DNA from: Candidatus Thiodiazotropha sp. LNASS1
GTDB taxonomy: Bacteria > Pseudomonadota > Gammaproteobacteria > Chromatiales > Chromatiaceae
Direction: 5' to 3'
DNA: 64,000 bases
Assembly: GCF_964212655.1 (NCBI RefSeq)
Contig: NZ_OZ156465.1
Span: 620,001 to 684,000, forward strand
Shown: one piece after another, positions 38,183 to 47,880 of the stretch
Position numbering within the stretch: position 1 is the stretch's first letter
How the letters are laid out: each line of letters starts with the position of its first letter
The notes under the pieces: model-generated
Seen by the model: only the letters and a program-made list of their open reading frames with translations
What the model was told of the DNA's origin: nothing
The model's database searches: none
Program-made: the position numbers and the translations under genes

Positions 38183-38809
38183 ATGACAAAAATTAATTCT
38201 GCCAAACACTCACGCACAAAAGATCCGATGGCCGTTAAGATCGGTAAGCGTATCGCACAGGCACGGAAGATGGCCGGGTTTAAGACAGCAAAGGCATTCA
38301 GGCAACAGCTGCCGAAGTGGCCTGAAAACAGGCTCTCATGGTATGAAGCCGGTTACTCGATGCCCCATCCCGGCCATCTGGAAATTATTGCCAAGATTAC
38401 CGGCACATCGGCCTGCTGGATCATGTTCGGCCTTGGTCCAATACGCTCGGGTGAACGTGACCTGCAGGCAGTGAGACACCAGAATCTGGTCTATCTGTTT
38501 CGAGAAGCGGAAGCAGGTAAAGCTGAAACAGTCAGTAGGTTTTTGTTGGGTATCAAGCTTGAAGCCAAGCAACTGGCCAGCTATATCGACAACCCTTTCA
38601 AACATATCGGAGAACGATTAGCACGTAGGATTGAAAAGGCTTGCGGAAGGCCTCGTAAGTGGCTTGACGAACAGCATATTGAATCCGATGGACTTTGTGT
38701 CTCGTTTCCGGATGATTTACGAGAATTGATGACTCTCTATTCAGAGATGGATGTGAAGGGCAGGCAAGTACTAATCGAGCTGGCACAGACCATATTTAAA
38801 CACTCCTGA
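38183..38809 (+). CDS. XRE-like DNA-binding protein
   Basis: 208 residues from the ATG at 38183 (a TTG at 38162 is open as well). Residues about 15-75 resemble a Cro/C1 helix-turn-helix: VKIGKRIAQARKMAGFKTAKAFRQQLPKWPENRLSWYEAGYSMPHPGHLEIIAKITGTSACWIMFG. A second similar helix pattern occurs near 125-160 (LASYIDNPFKHIGERLARRIEKACGRPRKWLDE). Probably a repressor of phage type. It is convergent with the tube-like genes. Confidence 0.72.
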   Translation: MTKINSAKHSRTKDPMAVKIGKRIAQARKMAGFKTAKAFRQQLPKWPENRLSWYEAGYSMPHPGHLEIIAKITGTSACWIMFGLGPIRSGERDLQAVRHQNLVYLFREAEAGKAETVSRFLLGIKLEAKQLASYIDNPFKHIGERLARRIEKACGRPRKWLDEQHIESDGLCVSFPDDLRELMTLYSEMDVKGRQVLIELAQTIFKHS

Positions 38810-38904
38810 CCTTTTACTTGAAATTCATCCGCAATCCTTCTTCGGCCAAGTTCGGAAAATAGAACCAGAAAGCCTGGAGGGTCTGACGTGGTATTCTTGT
38901 GGGA

Positions 38905-39354
38905 TCATTCCAGTATCAACCCTTCATGCACGATTTCAATAGTCTCAATGGCAACATCGTTAGAGCTGGCATTAAGATCACCCATTGAGTACTTTGATAC
39001 CCAGGCATTACGCAGTTTCCAGGTAAATGCTGGTTGTTGTTCATCATTCAGCAGATGGATAGTCACATTGCGTCGACTGCCTGTACTGGATTGTGCGCTT
39101 TCGGTAATCCATTCGAACAAATCGAGAGTACCGATCATGCCGCGCTTTAAGGTAACAGGGCCATATTTTGTCAACCCAGGTAACTTTACCGGGCTTTCAG
39201 TGCGGTCATTACCTGCACGGTACTCAATGACCTGGATTTCCATTGAAAGGCCGCTTACCTCGCTGAAGCCCGCCCGGGCATCCTGCGGGTCGTCGCCACC
39301 AATCGAGACCAGGAAGTTAAAGGCACCATAGGGTGTTTCTGACTGGATGGCCAT
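38905..39354 (-). CDS. Phage tail tube / eCIS tube protein
   Basis: 149 residues matching the T4 gp19-like tail tube family found in phage tails and extracellular contractile injection systems: PYGAFNFLVSIGG, AGFSEVSGLSMEIQVIEYRAGND, KLPGLTKYGPVTLKRGMIG, and the late FTWKLRNAWVSKYSMGDLNASSNDVAIETIEIVHEGL. These are the classic signatures. No sheath, baseplate, spike or LysM genes of an eCIS are near it. Twelve bases separate it from the next upstream tube-like gene. Confidence 0.85.
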   Translation of the reverse strand: MAIQSETPYGAFNFLVSIGGDDPQDARAGFSEVSGLSMEIQVIEYRAGNDRTESPVKLPGLTKYGPVTLKRGMIGTLDLFEWITESAQSSTGSRRNVTIHLLNDEQQPAFTWKLRNAWVSKYSMGDLNASSNDVAIETIEIVHEGLILE

Positions 39355-39366
39355 GGGGCTTCTCCT

Positions 39367-39831
39367 TTATTTGAGATCCGAATCTTGTAACCAGCATAAA
39401 GAACGGTAGCAAAGAGTTAGTGTTTCATAGGCCGGACCTGCATTCATGGCATCCAAATTCGGCCCCCGCCATGCTTCGATCCAGCAGTTGTATAGCTGCC
39501 AGCAATTGACCGGCTTATCTGTATGCTTGTCCAGCATACAAATTGTCATTGTCCGAAGGTCTTTTGCACGACAAAGATTGGCTTGGTGCCAATCGAAAAA
39601 GAAGTGATCACTATCTATTGCCCTGCGTAGCTCAATTCGATTGGTTTTGATATCAAGACACAGAAAACCAAGCAATTTCGTCAGAGGCGAGGGACGGGCA
39701 GTTGCATGTCTGGTGGAGCTTATGCCAGAGATACTCGAGAAAGCTACGTCTCTGCGTGAGCAATCAGGTTTGGAACTGTCGATGTTTACCGTGAATCGGT
39801 TGTTGAGTAACGGTAATTGATTATCAGGCAT
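39367..39831 (-). CDS. Divergent tail tube-like protein
   Basis: 154 residues. It keeps the same outline as its neighbour: NNRFTVNIDSSKPDC at the start, AFSSISGISS, then KTNRIELRRAIDSDHFFFDWHQ, CWQLYNCWIEAWRGPNLDAMNAGPAYETLTLCYRSL. The ...W.L.N.W....G..L.......ETL.... ending is typical of gp19-like proteins, but conserved positions are altered and cysteines are numerous. It could be a second tube or a terminator-like adaptor. Genes just upstream are not part of a tail. Confidence 0.65.
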   Translation of the reverse strand: MPDNQLPLLNNRFTVNIDSSKPDCSRRDVAFSSISGISSTRHATARPSPLTKLLGFLCLDIKTNRIELRRAIDSDHFFFDWHQANLCRAKDLRTMTICMLDKHTDKPVNCWQLYNCWIEAWRGPNLDAMNAGPAYETLTLCYRSLCWLQDSDLK

Positions 39832-40114
39832 GGGTTAGGCCAATACTCCGTATTGGAAATCGTTGATTTTTCATAATCTGATTCCTATGCAATCAAAGGC
39901 TAGCAGTTGCATATGTTATGTCAATCTTACACTGTGGATTTTGTTCCCGGACTCTCTAAAAGACATTTGACCTTACAAGTGGCGAAAACACCACACAAAG
40001 AGCACTCATAGAACTGGATTGCTGATGGATTCAAGGTTGATATCTATGCCGATTTTAGCCATTGTTTCAATCCGGCGTACACTCTAAACAAGGATTAAAA
40101 AGTTGAAAAAGACG
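39832..40114. other. Intergenic, upstream of the tube genes
   Basis: Promoter of the leftward tube genes is expected here. No coding frame is credible; the sequence is AT-rich at 39860-39960. Confidence 0.35.
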
Positions 40115-40573
40115 ATGGTACATGTCACCGACATCCACTAAGTCAATGCTGAACGCATCAGGCTTTTAATTGAATGCTGCATACAGGCCTATAATGCCTT
40201 TTCTGATAAAGATCTTTCACACTGTGAACGGGCCAGGGTAACTGTACCTGATGGGTTTGAGTTACTGGATTGCTGGAGCGGTGTGGATAGTGTATTTGGA
40301 CGGGATAAGACAGTCGAGACGTATGGTTTGGTGTTTCGGTCATCGACTGCTCCATGGCGTTATGTCTTTGCATTCCGTGGGACTGACAGTGCCCTCGATA
40401 TGCTGGATGACTGTGGTGTCGAGCCACAGAAATTCATCCCGTTCGAATCGAATATCAAAGTCCCTGCCGATGTTAGTGTCGAATCTGGTTTCAACGATAA
40501 TTACATGAGTGGTGATGGAGCTGTTGATCCAATGCACAAACAACTGTTCGCATTGGCCGAATTGCCCAGATAG
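40115..40573 (+). pseudogene. Lipase (class 3-like) gene remnant
   Basis: An open frame beginning at an ATG at 40115, interrupted by a TAA at 40139, then open to 40573. The product contains the N-terminal part of a class 3-type lipase: IQAYNAFSD, VPDGFELLDCW, TYGLVFRSS, YVFAFRGTDSALDMLDD and VESGFNDNY. The GxSxG nucleophile and the rest of the catalytic triad are missing, and the sequence is then joined to unrelated, oppositely oriented DNA. I read it as a decayed, truncated gene, perhaps a former lipase effector. Confidence 0.7.
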
Positions 40574-40933
40574 TCGCGAACCACAAAAACCAACGGTAAA
40601 TATACCGCCGGCAGATTTCAACTTGGTACCATAGCGGCATTCAATATCATGCGCGGAGAAGCGCTTCCATTCCGCATTCCGGACATCGGATATCCCCACA
40701 ATATCGTTAAATGAATCAATTCTGGTCTTACAGGTAAGTACGCCAGGGTCGCAGCGAAAGAGCCCAATGGGTGTTATGAGCGAGGCAGAGAAACCCAACG
40801 TGTTCAGGCTGTAGTCGATATCCTGTCGTGTTTTCGCAAATATGCCAAATGATGAATCCCCATTGGCTTGAACGTTGGATGCAACAAGGGGGGACAGGAG
40901 TGCTATTAGAATGCTGTTCCTTACAGTCTTGAA
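40574..40933 (-). pseudogene. Remnant of a cysteine-containing exported protein
   Basis: A minus-strand frame reads VRNSILIALLSPLVASNVQA, a good signal peptide, then NGDSSFGIFAKTRQDIDYSLNTLGF, CDPGVLTCKTRID, WKRFSAHDIECRYGTKLKSAGGIFTVGFC. No ATG, GTG or TTG starts it; a TGA stands just before. The frame then runs antisense into the lipase remnant, so its true 3' end is lost. A broken small secreted protein, possibly an immunity protein of the lipase. Confidence 0.55.
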
Positions 40934-41116
40934 TCAGCCTTGTGACTGAAATCAGGTTGGATCATATTCTGGTTCTTGGGGTGCCATATGTTGTCGGCAG
41001 GTGGAAGGACATCTTCAGGAAATAGCATCAGTACCAGCCATTCTGCCAAAACGGCTGATCTTACTCTGTAAAAAAGCGATATATCGGACAGGTTATTGGG
41101 TCAGTGTTAACAAACC

Positions 41117-41854
41117 CTAGTTGAGATCGATAGATATATTCTGCCCTTTAAGTACGCAAGGTTTCTCCGGTTCCAGCCCGTAGATAGATTCCAGGTGAGC
41201 GAGAGATCTCAACAGATTTTCGTCCAACACCTGAATTTCATTGCTTTTTGTCTTGAGAATATTCTTTGTCGAGAGGTTCTGAAGAATTCTTGAAAACGTC
41301 TCAGGTTTCATTGAGAGTCGTGCCGCCAGCACTCCCTTGGCGGCAGGCAGCGTGAAGTGATCCTGGCCAACATCCTCCATTCTGTGCAACAGCAATGCGC
41401 ACAATCTGGTGGTGGCACTCTGCAGAGTCAGATCATCGATCTCTTTGATGAGCCCGCGCAGTCTCTGACTCATCGTGCCCATTATTCGAAAGCAAACCTC
41501 GATTGATCCACTCAGTATCTGCAGGAAGCGTCGATTATCAAATGAGATGACTTTTGCCGGTCCAAGTGCTTCAGCGCTCACGGGATAGATGGGATGTTCC
41601 ATGAACATAAGCGCTTCCGCAAAGGTATTGCCCGGCTGAATGATATCGATAATTTTCTGATCACCGTTGGATGAAACACGAAACAGTTTTATCTGTCCGC
41701 CGATCACCAGAAAAAAGCGATTTGCCTCATCGCCTGTTTCAAACAGTGATTCGCCATCCTTGAGGGTTCCTGTATGGCTGCTCTCCATGACCTGTCTGAC
41801 CTGATCGTCATCCAGGGCGGAGAAAAGGTGGGCCATTCGAATGTCAATGTTCAT
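41117..41854 (-). CDS. Crp/Fnr family regulator, Dnr/NnrR-like
   Basis: 245 residues from the ATG at 41852-41854. The cNMP-binding-like beta roll (FETGDEANRFFLVIGGQIKLFRVSSNGDQKIIDIIQPGNTFAEALMFM) and a C-terminal winged helix with AARLSMKPETFSRILQNLS are complete. There are no N-terminal cysteines for an iron-sulfur cluster, which fits the Dnr/NnrR group that senses nitric oxide, not Fnr. It is divergent from norCB, and matching boxes are upstream of norC and nirE. Confidence 0.85.
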   Translation of the reverse strand: MNIDIRMAHLFSALDDDQVRQVMESSHTGTLKDGESLFETGDEANRFFLVIGGQIKLFRVSSNGDQKIIDIIQPGNTFAEALMFMEHPIYPVSAEALGPAKVISFDNRRFLQILSGSIEVCFRIMGTMSQRLRGLIKEIDDLTLQSATTRLCALLLHRMEDVGQDHFTLPAAKGVLAARLSMKPETFSRILQNLSTKNILKTKSNEIQVLDENLLRSLAHLESIYGLEPEKPCVLKGQNISIDLN

Positions 41855-42020
41855 CACTTGAAGCCAGTATCATGTCAGGGTAACACCTGGTGGTCCTTGT
41901 CATATTTGCCAGTGGATAGAACAATGTCAATTACCCAAAAAGTGTTATATCCCAACGGCCAATACCTCGTATACGGGCAGCGACTGCTGCTGAGTCTGAC
42001 CGAAATTGACATTTTTCTGT

Positions 42021-42034
42021 TTGACAAAGATCAA
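42021..42034. promoter_or_regulatory. FNR/Dnr-type box 1
   Basis: TTGACAAAGATCAA, a TTGAC-N4-ATCAA dyad close to the FNR consensus TTGAT-N4-ATCAA. It is about 167 bases upstream of the regulator start and 230 upstream of norC, so it could serve the regulator's own promoter. Confidence 0.7.
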
Positions 42035-42184
42035 GGAATCGCAATTCTATAGCACTTATCAAGGGCGTTTGTACAATCATCCGCCTACCTGTTTGGCCTG
42101 AGTTAGCCGCCTATGTGGCAGTTTTCAGCGAATGTGCACCCTTCAGGCGCTCTTCATCCTGTTGATGTCCCGATATAAACCCAT

Positions 42185-42198
42185 TTGACACATGTCAA
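42185..42198. promoter_or_regulatory. Dnr-type box upstream of norC
   Basis: TTGACACATGTCAA, a perfect TTGAC-N4-GTCAA palindrome centred 72 bases before the norC ATG. That is the expected place for class II activation (centre near -41.5 if transcription starts around 42233). Confidence 0.85.
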
Positions 42199-42263
42199 GG
42201 TAGGGAAGGGTGTCTGTTTTCTAATAGCGGGGACTCAATCAAGACAGGCCTGGGAGGAGAGTG

Positions 42264-42716
42264 ATGGCACAAGCGTTCACGAAGGAGATGTCACGGAACA
42301 TCTTTTACGGGGGTACGGCGTTTTTCTTTCTGTTGTTTTTGGCATTGACCTTTGACACCCATCTGGCGCTGCCGGACCGGGACAATCGCGAGGCATTGGA
42401 CCCGACCACGGAGCGGGGGCAGATGATTGCCCTGGGGAAGAAGGTATGGGAGGAGAACGACTGCATCGGCTGTCACACGCTGCTGGGCGAGGGGGCCTAT
42501 TTTGCGCCGGAGCTGGGCAATGTTTACCAGCGTTACGGTAACAGCAAGGAGGCGATCATGGCGTTCATCAAGGGACGTCCGGTGGAGGGGATACCGGGTC
42601 GTCGCAGCATGCCGCAGTTCAACCTGAGCGATGAGGAACTGAAGGCGGTGGCGGAGTTTCTGCAGTACAGCTCTGAGATCGACACGGCGGACTGGCCGCC
42701 GAACATTCAGGGTTAG
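42264..42716 (+). CDS. norC: Nitric oxide reductase subunit C
   Basis: 150 residues from the ATG at 42264, preceded by GGAGGAGA. One N-terminal transmembrane helix (YGGTAFFFLLFLALTF) anchors a mono-heme cytochrome c domain with CIGCHT and the later methionine ligand in SMPQFNLSDEELKAVAEFL. It passes electrons to NorB. Codon use is strongly G/C-ending, unlike most flanking genes but like norB. Confidence 0.96.
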   Translation: MAQAFTKEMSRNIFYGGTAFFFLLFLALTFDTHLALPDRDNREALDPTTERGQMIALGKKVWEENDCIGCHTLLGEGAYFAPELGNVYQRYGNSKEAIMAFIKGRPVEGIPGRRSMPQFNLSDEELKAVAEFLQYSSEIDTADWPPNIQG

Positions 42717-42731
42717 TGGTGCACAGAGTAG

Positions 42732-44192
<1,461 letters not shown>

Positions 44193-44223
44193 ATAAACAC
44201 GACTAACCGATAGCAACCCCCTG

Positions 44224-44262
44224 GCCGGACGGTGAGATGGCATCAACCCGTTCGGCTTTTTT
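44224..44262 (+). terminator. Intrinsic terminator after norB
   Basis: GCCGGACGG (44224-44232) and CCGTTCGGC (44248-44256) form a 9-bp stem with one mismatch, followed by six T. Confidence 0.85.
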
Positions 44263-44583
44263 ATGGGCAGCCTGTGGCCTTCAGGTTATTTCCGTTTTTT
44301 TCTACTACTAAGAGAGTAATTTTGATGGCAGGAGACGGCTGTTTTCGGATAAGTGGGCAGGATAGATTCGTCCCCCATTAACCGCTTTGTATTTTAGGCG
44401 TTTTTCACTTTGATCTTTGTCAAGGATGGTTAGCCACGGAATCATAAAGTGGCTATCAGACCAATGGATCGGTGGTCATACGGAATGCATAAATCGTATG
44501 AGATCCAGTCCGGCGTCGAATCGATTTCGATAATCATGGACTTGCCGGTGCGACTCAAGCCAATACGTTGACAGGCACATCTT
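44263..44583. other. Promoter region of the nir operon
   Basis: 320 bases between the norB terminator and nirE. It contains one FNR/Dnr-type box, listed separately. No open frame is supported. Confidence 0.5.
44410..44423. promoter_or_regulatory. FNR/Dnr-type box upstream of nirE
   Basis: TTGATCTTTGTCAA, a TTGAT-N4-GTCAA dyad, about 160 bases before nirE. It suggests the same NO- or oxygen-responsive control as for norCB. Confidence 0.75.
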
Positions 44584-45372
44584 ATGAAAACAGAAGGGGT
44601 TGTCTATCTGGTAGGTTCAGGACCCGGTGATCCGGAACTCTTGACCGTTAAGGCGTTGCGACTGATGCAGTCAGCCGATGTAGTGATCTACGATCGCCTG
44701 GTTTCACCGGAGATCATGGAGATGATCCCTTCCGGCGTCTCCCGCATTGCTGTAGGCAAGTCACCGGGCATGCACTGTGTGCCACAGCATGAGATCAACT
44801 CGCTGTTAACCCGGTTGGCAAAAAAATCCCGTACTATCGTACGTCTCAAGGGCGGCGATCCCTTTGTTTTTGGACGGGGTAGCGAGGAGGCGCTGCATCT
44901 GCGTCAGCACGGTATCCGCTTCGAAATCGTGCCTGGGATCACGGCCGCATCCGCCGTCAGCTGTTATGCCGGCATCCCCCTGACGCATCGCTCAATGAGC
45001 CGGGGAGTAAGGATGGTGACCGGTCATTTCCGCGATGGGGAGGCGCTTGATCTTGACTGGGAGAAACTGGCGGATGAGAGCGCAACCTTGGTGGTTTATA
45101 TGGGTTTGTCGAATATTGAGACAATCACCCAACAGTTGATGTACGCAGGTCGTGCGGCGGAAACACCGGCAGCCGTGATCCAGGAAGGCACCACGCCCCG
45201 CCAGCGTATGGTTCAGGCAACGCTCTCTACGCTGAGTCGCGAGGTGGAACAGGCGGGACTCAGTTCACCTGTAATGATCATTATCGGTGAGACGGTGGCG
45301 CTGGCCGATCAACTTGCCTGGTACCAGACCCAGGAGATGAGCGATGAAACAACCTGTCTTGATCATTGCTAG
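44584..45372 (+). CDS. nirE: Uroporphyrinogen-III C-methyltransferase
   Basis: 262 residues. The SUMT signatures are all present: VYLVGSGPGDPELLTVKAL, VIYDRLVSPEIM, LKGGDPFVFGRGSEEA, and IVPGITAASAVSCYAGIPLTHR. It makes precorrin-2 from uroporphyrinogen III by two methylations with SAM. Alone it could be cobA, but its place at the head of the heme d1 genes marks it as nirE. It overlaps the next gene by 29 bases. Confidence 0.93.
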   Translation: MKTEGVVYLVGSGPGDPELLTVKALRLMQSADVVIYDRLVSPEIMEMIPSGVSRIAVGKSPGMHCVPQHEINSLLTRLAKKSRTIVRLKGGDPFVFGRGSEEALHLRQHGIRFEIVPGITAASAVSCYAGIPLTHRSMSRGVRMVTGHFRDGEALDLDWEKLADESATLVVYMGLSNIETITQQLMYAGRAAETPAAVIQEGTTPRQRMVQATLSTLSREVEQAGLSSPVMIIIGETVALADQLAWYQTQEMSDETTCLDHC

Positions 45373-45661
45373 CCTCCTGTTCCTGGTTCAGTCCGCTTCA
45401 GCCGCCGGGATTCCCGAACCGAGGCGCATCGAGCTGCTCAACCTGCTTAAACACGATTGCGGATCCTGCCACGGTCTCTCCCTGAAAGGGGGGTTGGGTC
45501 CGCCATTGACACCGGCGAACCTGCAAGGCAAACCGGTCGACTTTCTCGCTGCCACCATCCTCTATGGTCGTACGGGTACCCCCATGCCGCCATGGCGGCC
45601 ATTTCTCACAAACAGAGAGGCCGATTGGCTTGCCCAGCGAATCAAAGAGGGTGTGCAATGA
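45344..45661 (+). CDS. nirC: Cytochrome c, NirC-like
   Basis: 105 residues with a signal peptide (IIASLLFLVQSASAA) and one heme motif, CGSCHG. The distal Met is in PMPPWRPFL. Size and place (between nirE and nirF) fit NirC, a small periplasmic cytochrome linked to maturation or electron supply of cd1 nitrite reductase. Confidence 0.87.
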   Translation: MKQPVLIIASLLFLVQSASAAGIPEPRRIELLNLLKHDCGSCHGLSLKGGLGPPLTPANLQGKPVDFLAATILYGRTGTPMPPWRPFLTNREADWLAQRIKEGVQ

Positions 45662-46830
45662 GAATGCGGCTTTTCACAATCATTTTCCTGCTGACCTTTT
45701 CGCCCTTGTTGAACGCCACTCAATGGAGAGGTACGGGTGATCTCGGGGTGGTCGTGGAACGGGCGGACGGAAGCCTTCAGGTCATCGAGACTACCGGTAA
45801 CACCATCCTGGGTCGTATCGAGGGGTTGGGCGATCTCTCCCACGCCTCGGCCGTCTTTTCCCGGGATGAGCGGTTCGCCTATCTCTTCGGGCGGGACGGG
45901 GGTCTGACTAAAGTCGACATATTGCAACGAAAAGTGGCCGCCCGTGTCGTCCAGTCCGGAAACAGCATCGGGGGGGCTATATCACAGGACGGCCGATTGG
46001 TGGCGGTCTCCAACTACGAACCGGGCGGCGTGCGTATCTTCGATGCCGCCAGTCTGGAAATGGTGGCCGATATCCCGGCAACCTACGGAGACGGCAAACA
46101 GTCGAAAGTGGTTGGACTGGTCGATGCACCGGGTAATCGATTTGTTTTCAGCCTGTGGGATGCCGGCGAAATCTGGATGGTCGATATGAGTGATCAGGCA
46201 AAACCCGTCGTGAGGAAATTCAGGGATATCGGCCTGCAACCCTACGATGCCCTGATCACACCGGATGGCCGTTACTACATTGCCGGTCTCTATGGGGAAG
46301 ACGGCCTGGCCCTCCTGGATCTGTGGAATCTGGATAAGGGGCCACGGCGGATTCTGGCTGATTACGGTAAAGGTGAGCAGAAGCTGCCGGTCTATAAGAT
46401 GCCTCATCTTGAAGGCTGGGCTGTCGCAGGCAAACGCTTGTTCATTCCTGCTGTGGGCCAGCATCAGGTGTTGGTCGTCGATACCGACGGCTGGCAGGAG
46501 GTCGGTCGACTCGATGTCCACGGTCAACCCGTCTTCGTGATGGCGCGCCCCGACGGCCGACAGGTATGGGTCAACTTTGCCTTTCCCAATAACGATACCC
46601 TGCAGATCATCGACACTCAGAGCCTTGAACTGATCACCACACTGAAGCCGGGAAAAGGCGTATTGCATATGGAGTTCGAACCCCGGGGGGAAGAGGTCTG
46701 GGTCTCCGTACGCGATATCGACAGGTTGCAGGTCTACGATACAGATACCTTTTCACGTCGCGCCGATTGGCCGGTACTTAAACCCTCCGGGATCTTTCTC
46801 ACTTCCCGGGCTCACCAAATTGGACTTTGA
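45658..46830 (+). CDS. nirF: Heme d1 biosynthesis protein NirF
   Basis: 390 residues from the ATG at 45658, which overlaps the nirC stop as ATGA. A signal peptide (LFTIIFLLTFSPLLNA) leads into an eight-bladed propeller-like fold, as in cytochrome cd1: FSRDERFAYLFGRDGGLTKVDI, SNYEPGGVRIFDAASLEMV, PDGRQVWVNFAFPNNDTLQIID. No heme c motif. NirF acts late in heme d1 formation in the periplasm. Confidence 0.93.
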   Translation: MRMRLFTIIFLLTFSPLLNATQWRGTGDLGVVVERADGSLQVIETTGNTILGRIEGLGDLSHASAVFSRDERFAYLFGRDGGLTKVDILQRKVAARVVQSGNSIGGAISQDGRLVAVSNYEPGGVRIFDAASLEMVADIPATYGDGKQSKVVGLVDAPGNRFVFSLWDAGEIWMVDMSDQAKPVVRKFRDIGLQPYDALITPDGRYYIAGLYGEDGLALLDLWNLDKGPRRILADYGKGEQKLPVYKMPHLEGWAVAGKRLFIPAVGQHQVLVVDTDGWQEVGRLDVHGQPVFVMARPDGRQVWVNFAFPNNDTLQIIDTQSLELITTLKPGKGVLHMEFEPRGEEVWVSVRDIDRLQVYDTDTFSRRADWPVLKPSGIFLTSRAHQIGL

Positions 46831-46832
46831 TC

Positions 46833-47318
46833 ATGGTTGCACAGAAAGAGACCATCCTAGATCGACCCTTGAACGCCTTGGAGCGTCGGTTGTTGAATGA
46901 CTTCCAGGACGGTTTTCCACTGACACCACGTCCGTTCCGGACCATTGCGGAACGCGTGGGAAGCACGGAGAGTGAAGTGATGACAACGATACTCAATCTA
47001 CAGTCACAGCGACTGATTAGCCGGGTGGGGCCGGTTTTCCGCCCAAATCGAGTGGGGGCCAGTACCCTGGCTGCGATGGAAGTGCCTAAGGAGCGGTTGG
47101 AACAGGTTGCCGAGATTGTCAGCAGCTATGGTGAAGTCAACCACAACTATGAGCGGGAACACAGTCTGAATCTCTGGTTTGTGGTCACCGCGGAAGACAG
47201 GAAGTCGTTAAGCCGTGTACTCAAGGAGATTGAAAAGAGGTCGGGACTTGAGGTGATTGATCTGCCGATGGTGGAGGATTTCTACATCAACCTGGGATTT
47301 CCCCTGCAATGGACTTGA
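46833..47318 (+). CDS. Siroheme decarboxylase subunit, NirD/NirG type
   Basis: 161 residues from the ATG at 46833. An Lrp/AsnC-like winged helix (LERRLLNDFQDGFPLTPRPFRTIAERVGSTESEVMTTILNLQSQRLISRVGPVF) is followed by the decarboxylase half with VNHNYEREHSLNLWFVV. It aligns with the N-terminal half of the fused protein at 47881. Siroheme is converted to 12,18-didecarboxysiroheme. Which letter (D or G) applies I cannot decide by eye. Confidence 0.85.
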   Translation: MVAQKETILDRPLNALERRLLNDFQDGFPLTPRPFRTIAERVGSTESEVMTTILNLQSQRLISRVGPVFRPNRVGASTLAAMEVPKERLEQVAEIVSSYGEVNHNYEREHSLNLWFVVTAEDRKSLSRVLKEIEKRSGLEVIDLPMVEDFYINLGFPLQWT

Positions 47319-47866
47319 GCGAACTGTCACAACTGTTGGAACCCGATCCATTGGATCTTGATCTGGTGCATGCCATTCAGGGCGGATTGCCGTTGGTTGA
47401 GCAGCCTTATGCCCAGATCGCAAGCGAATTGAATATTACAGAGGCGGAAGTCATTAGGCGTCTCGGGCGCTTGCTGGAGACAGGTGATATCAGGCGGCTT
47501 GGTGTTGTGGTACGTCATCGGGAACTCGGTTATCGCGCCAATGCCATGGTGGTCTGGGATGTGCCTGACGATCGCGTGTCCGAAATCGGTCAACTGCTGG
47601 GTCGGCAATCCTGCGTCACACTCTGTTACCGCAGGCCAAGACGCCCCGACCGTTGGCCCTATAATCTCTTCTGCATGATTCATGGCAGAAGCAGGGAGGG
47701 TGTACTGCGCAATCTGGACCGGTTGATCCATGACTGCAATCTTGGATGGATCACGCACGATGTCCTGTTCAGCCTGCGGCAGTTCAAACAGCGTGGCGCA
47801 AAATATATCAGCGAACGTGATGGATCCGTCAAGGGATCCGGTCATCTGCCAGCGGGTCTCTCTTAG
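47309..47866 (+). CDS. Siroheme decarboxylase subunit, NirL/NirH type
   Basis: 185 residues, overlapping the previous gene by 10 bases. The same fold as its neighbour but of the other subtype: VHAIQGGLPLVEQPYAQIASELNI, RRLGVVVRHRELGYRANAMVVWDVPDD, and the signature CYRRPRRPDRWPYNLFCMIHGRSRE. It aligns with the C-terminal half of the following fused protein. The pair should form one decarboxylase heterodimer. Confidence 0.85.
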   Translation: MDLSELSQLLEPDPLDLDLVHAIQGGLPLVEQPYAQIASELNITEAEVIRRLGRLLETGDIRRLGVVVRHRELGYRANAMVVWDVPDDRVSEIGQLLGRQSCVTLCYRRPRRPDRWPYNLFCMIHGRSREGVLRNLDRLIHDCNLGWITHDVLFSLRQFKQRGAKYISERDGSVKGSGHLPAGLS

Positions 47867-47880
47867 GAATCGGTATCAAT

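Larger units (their letters stand above)
41855..42263. other. Divergent regulator-norCB intergenic region
   Basis: 409 bases with two FNR/Dnr-type boxes listed separately. No coding frame is credible. Confidence 0.6.
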
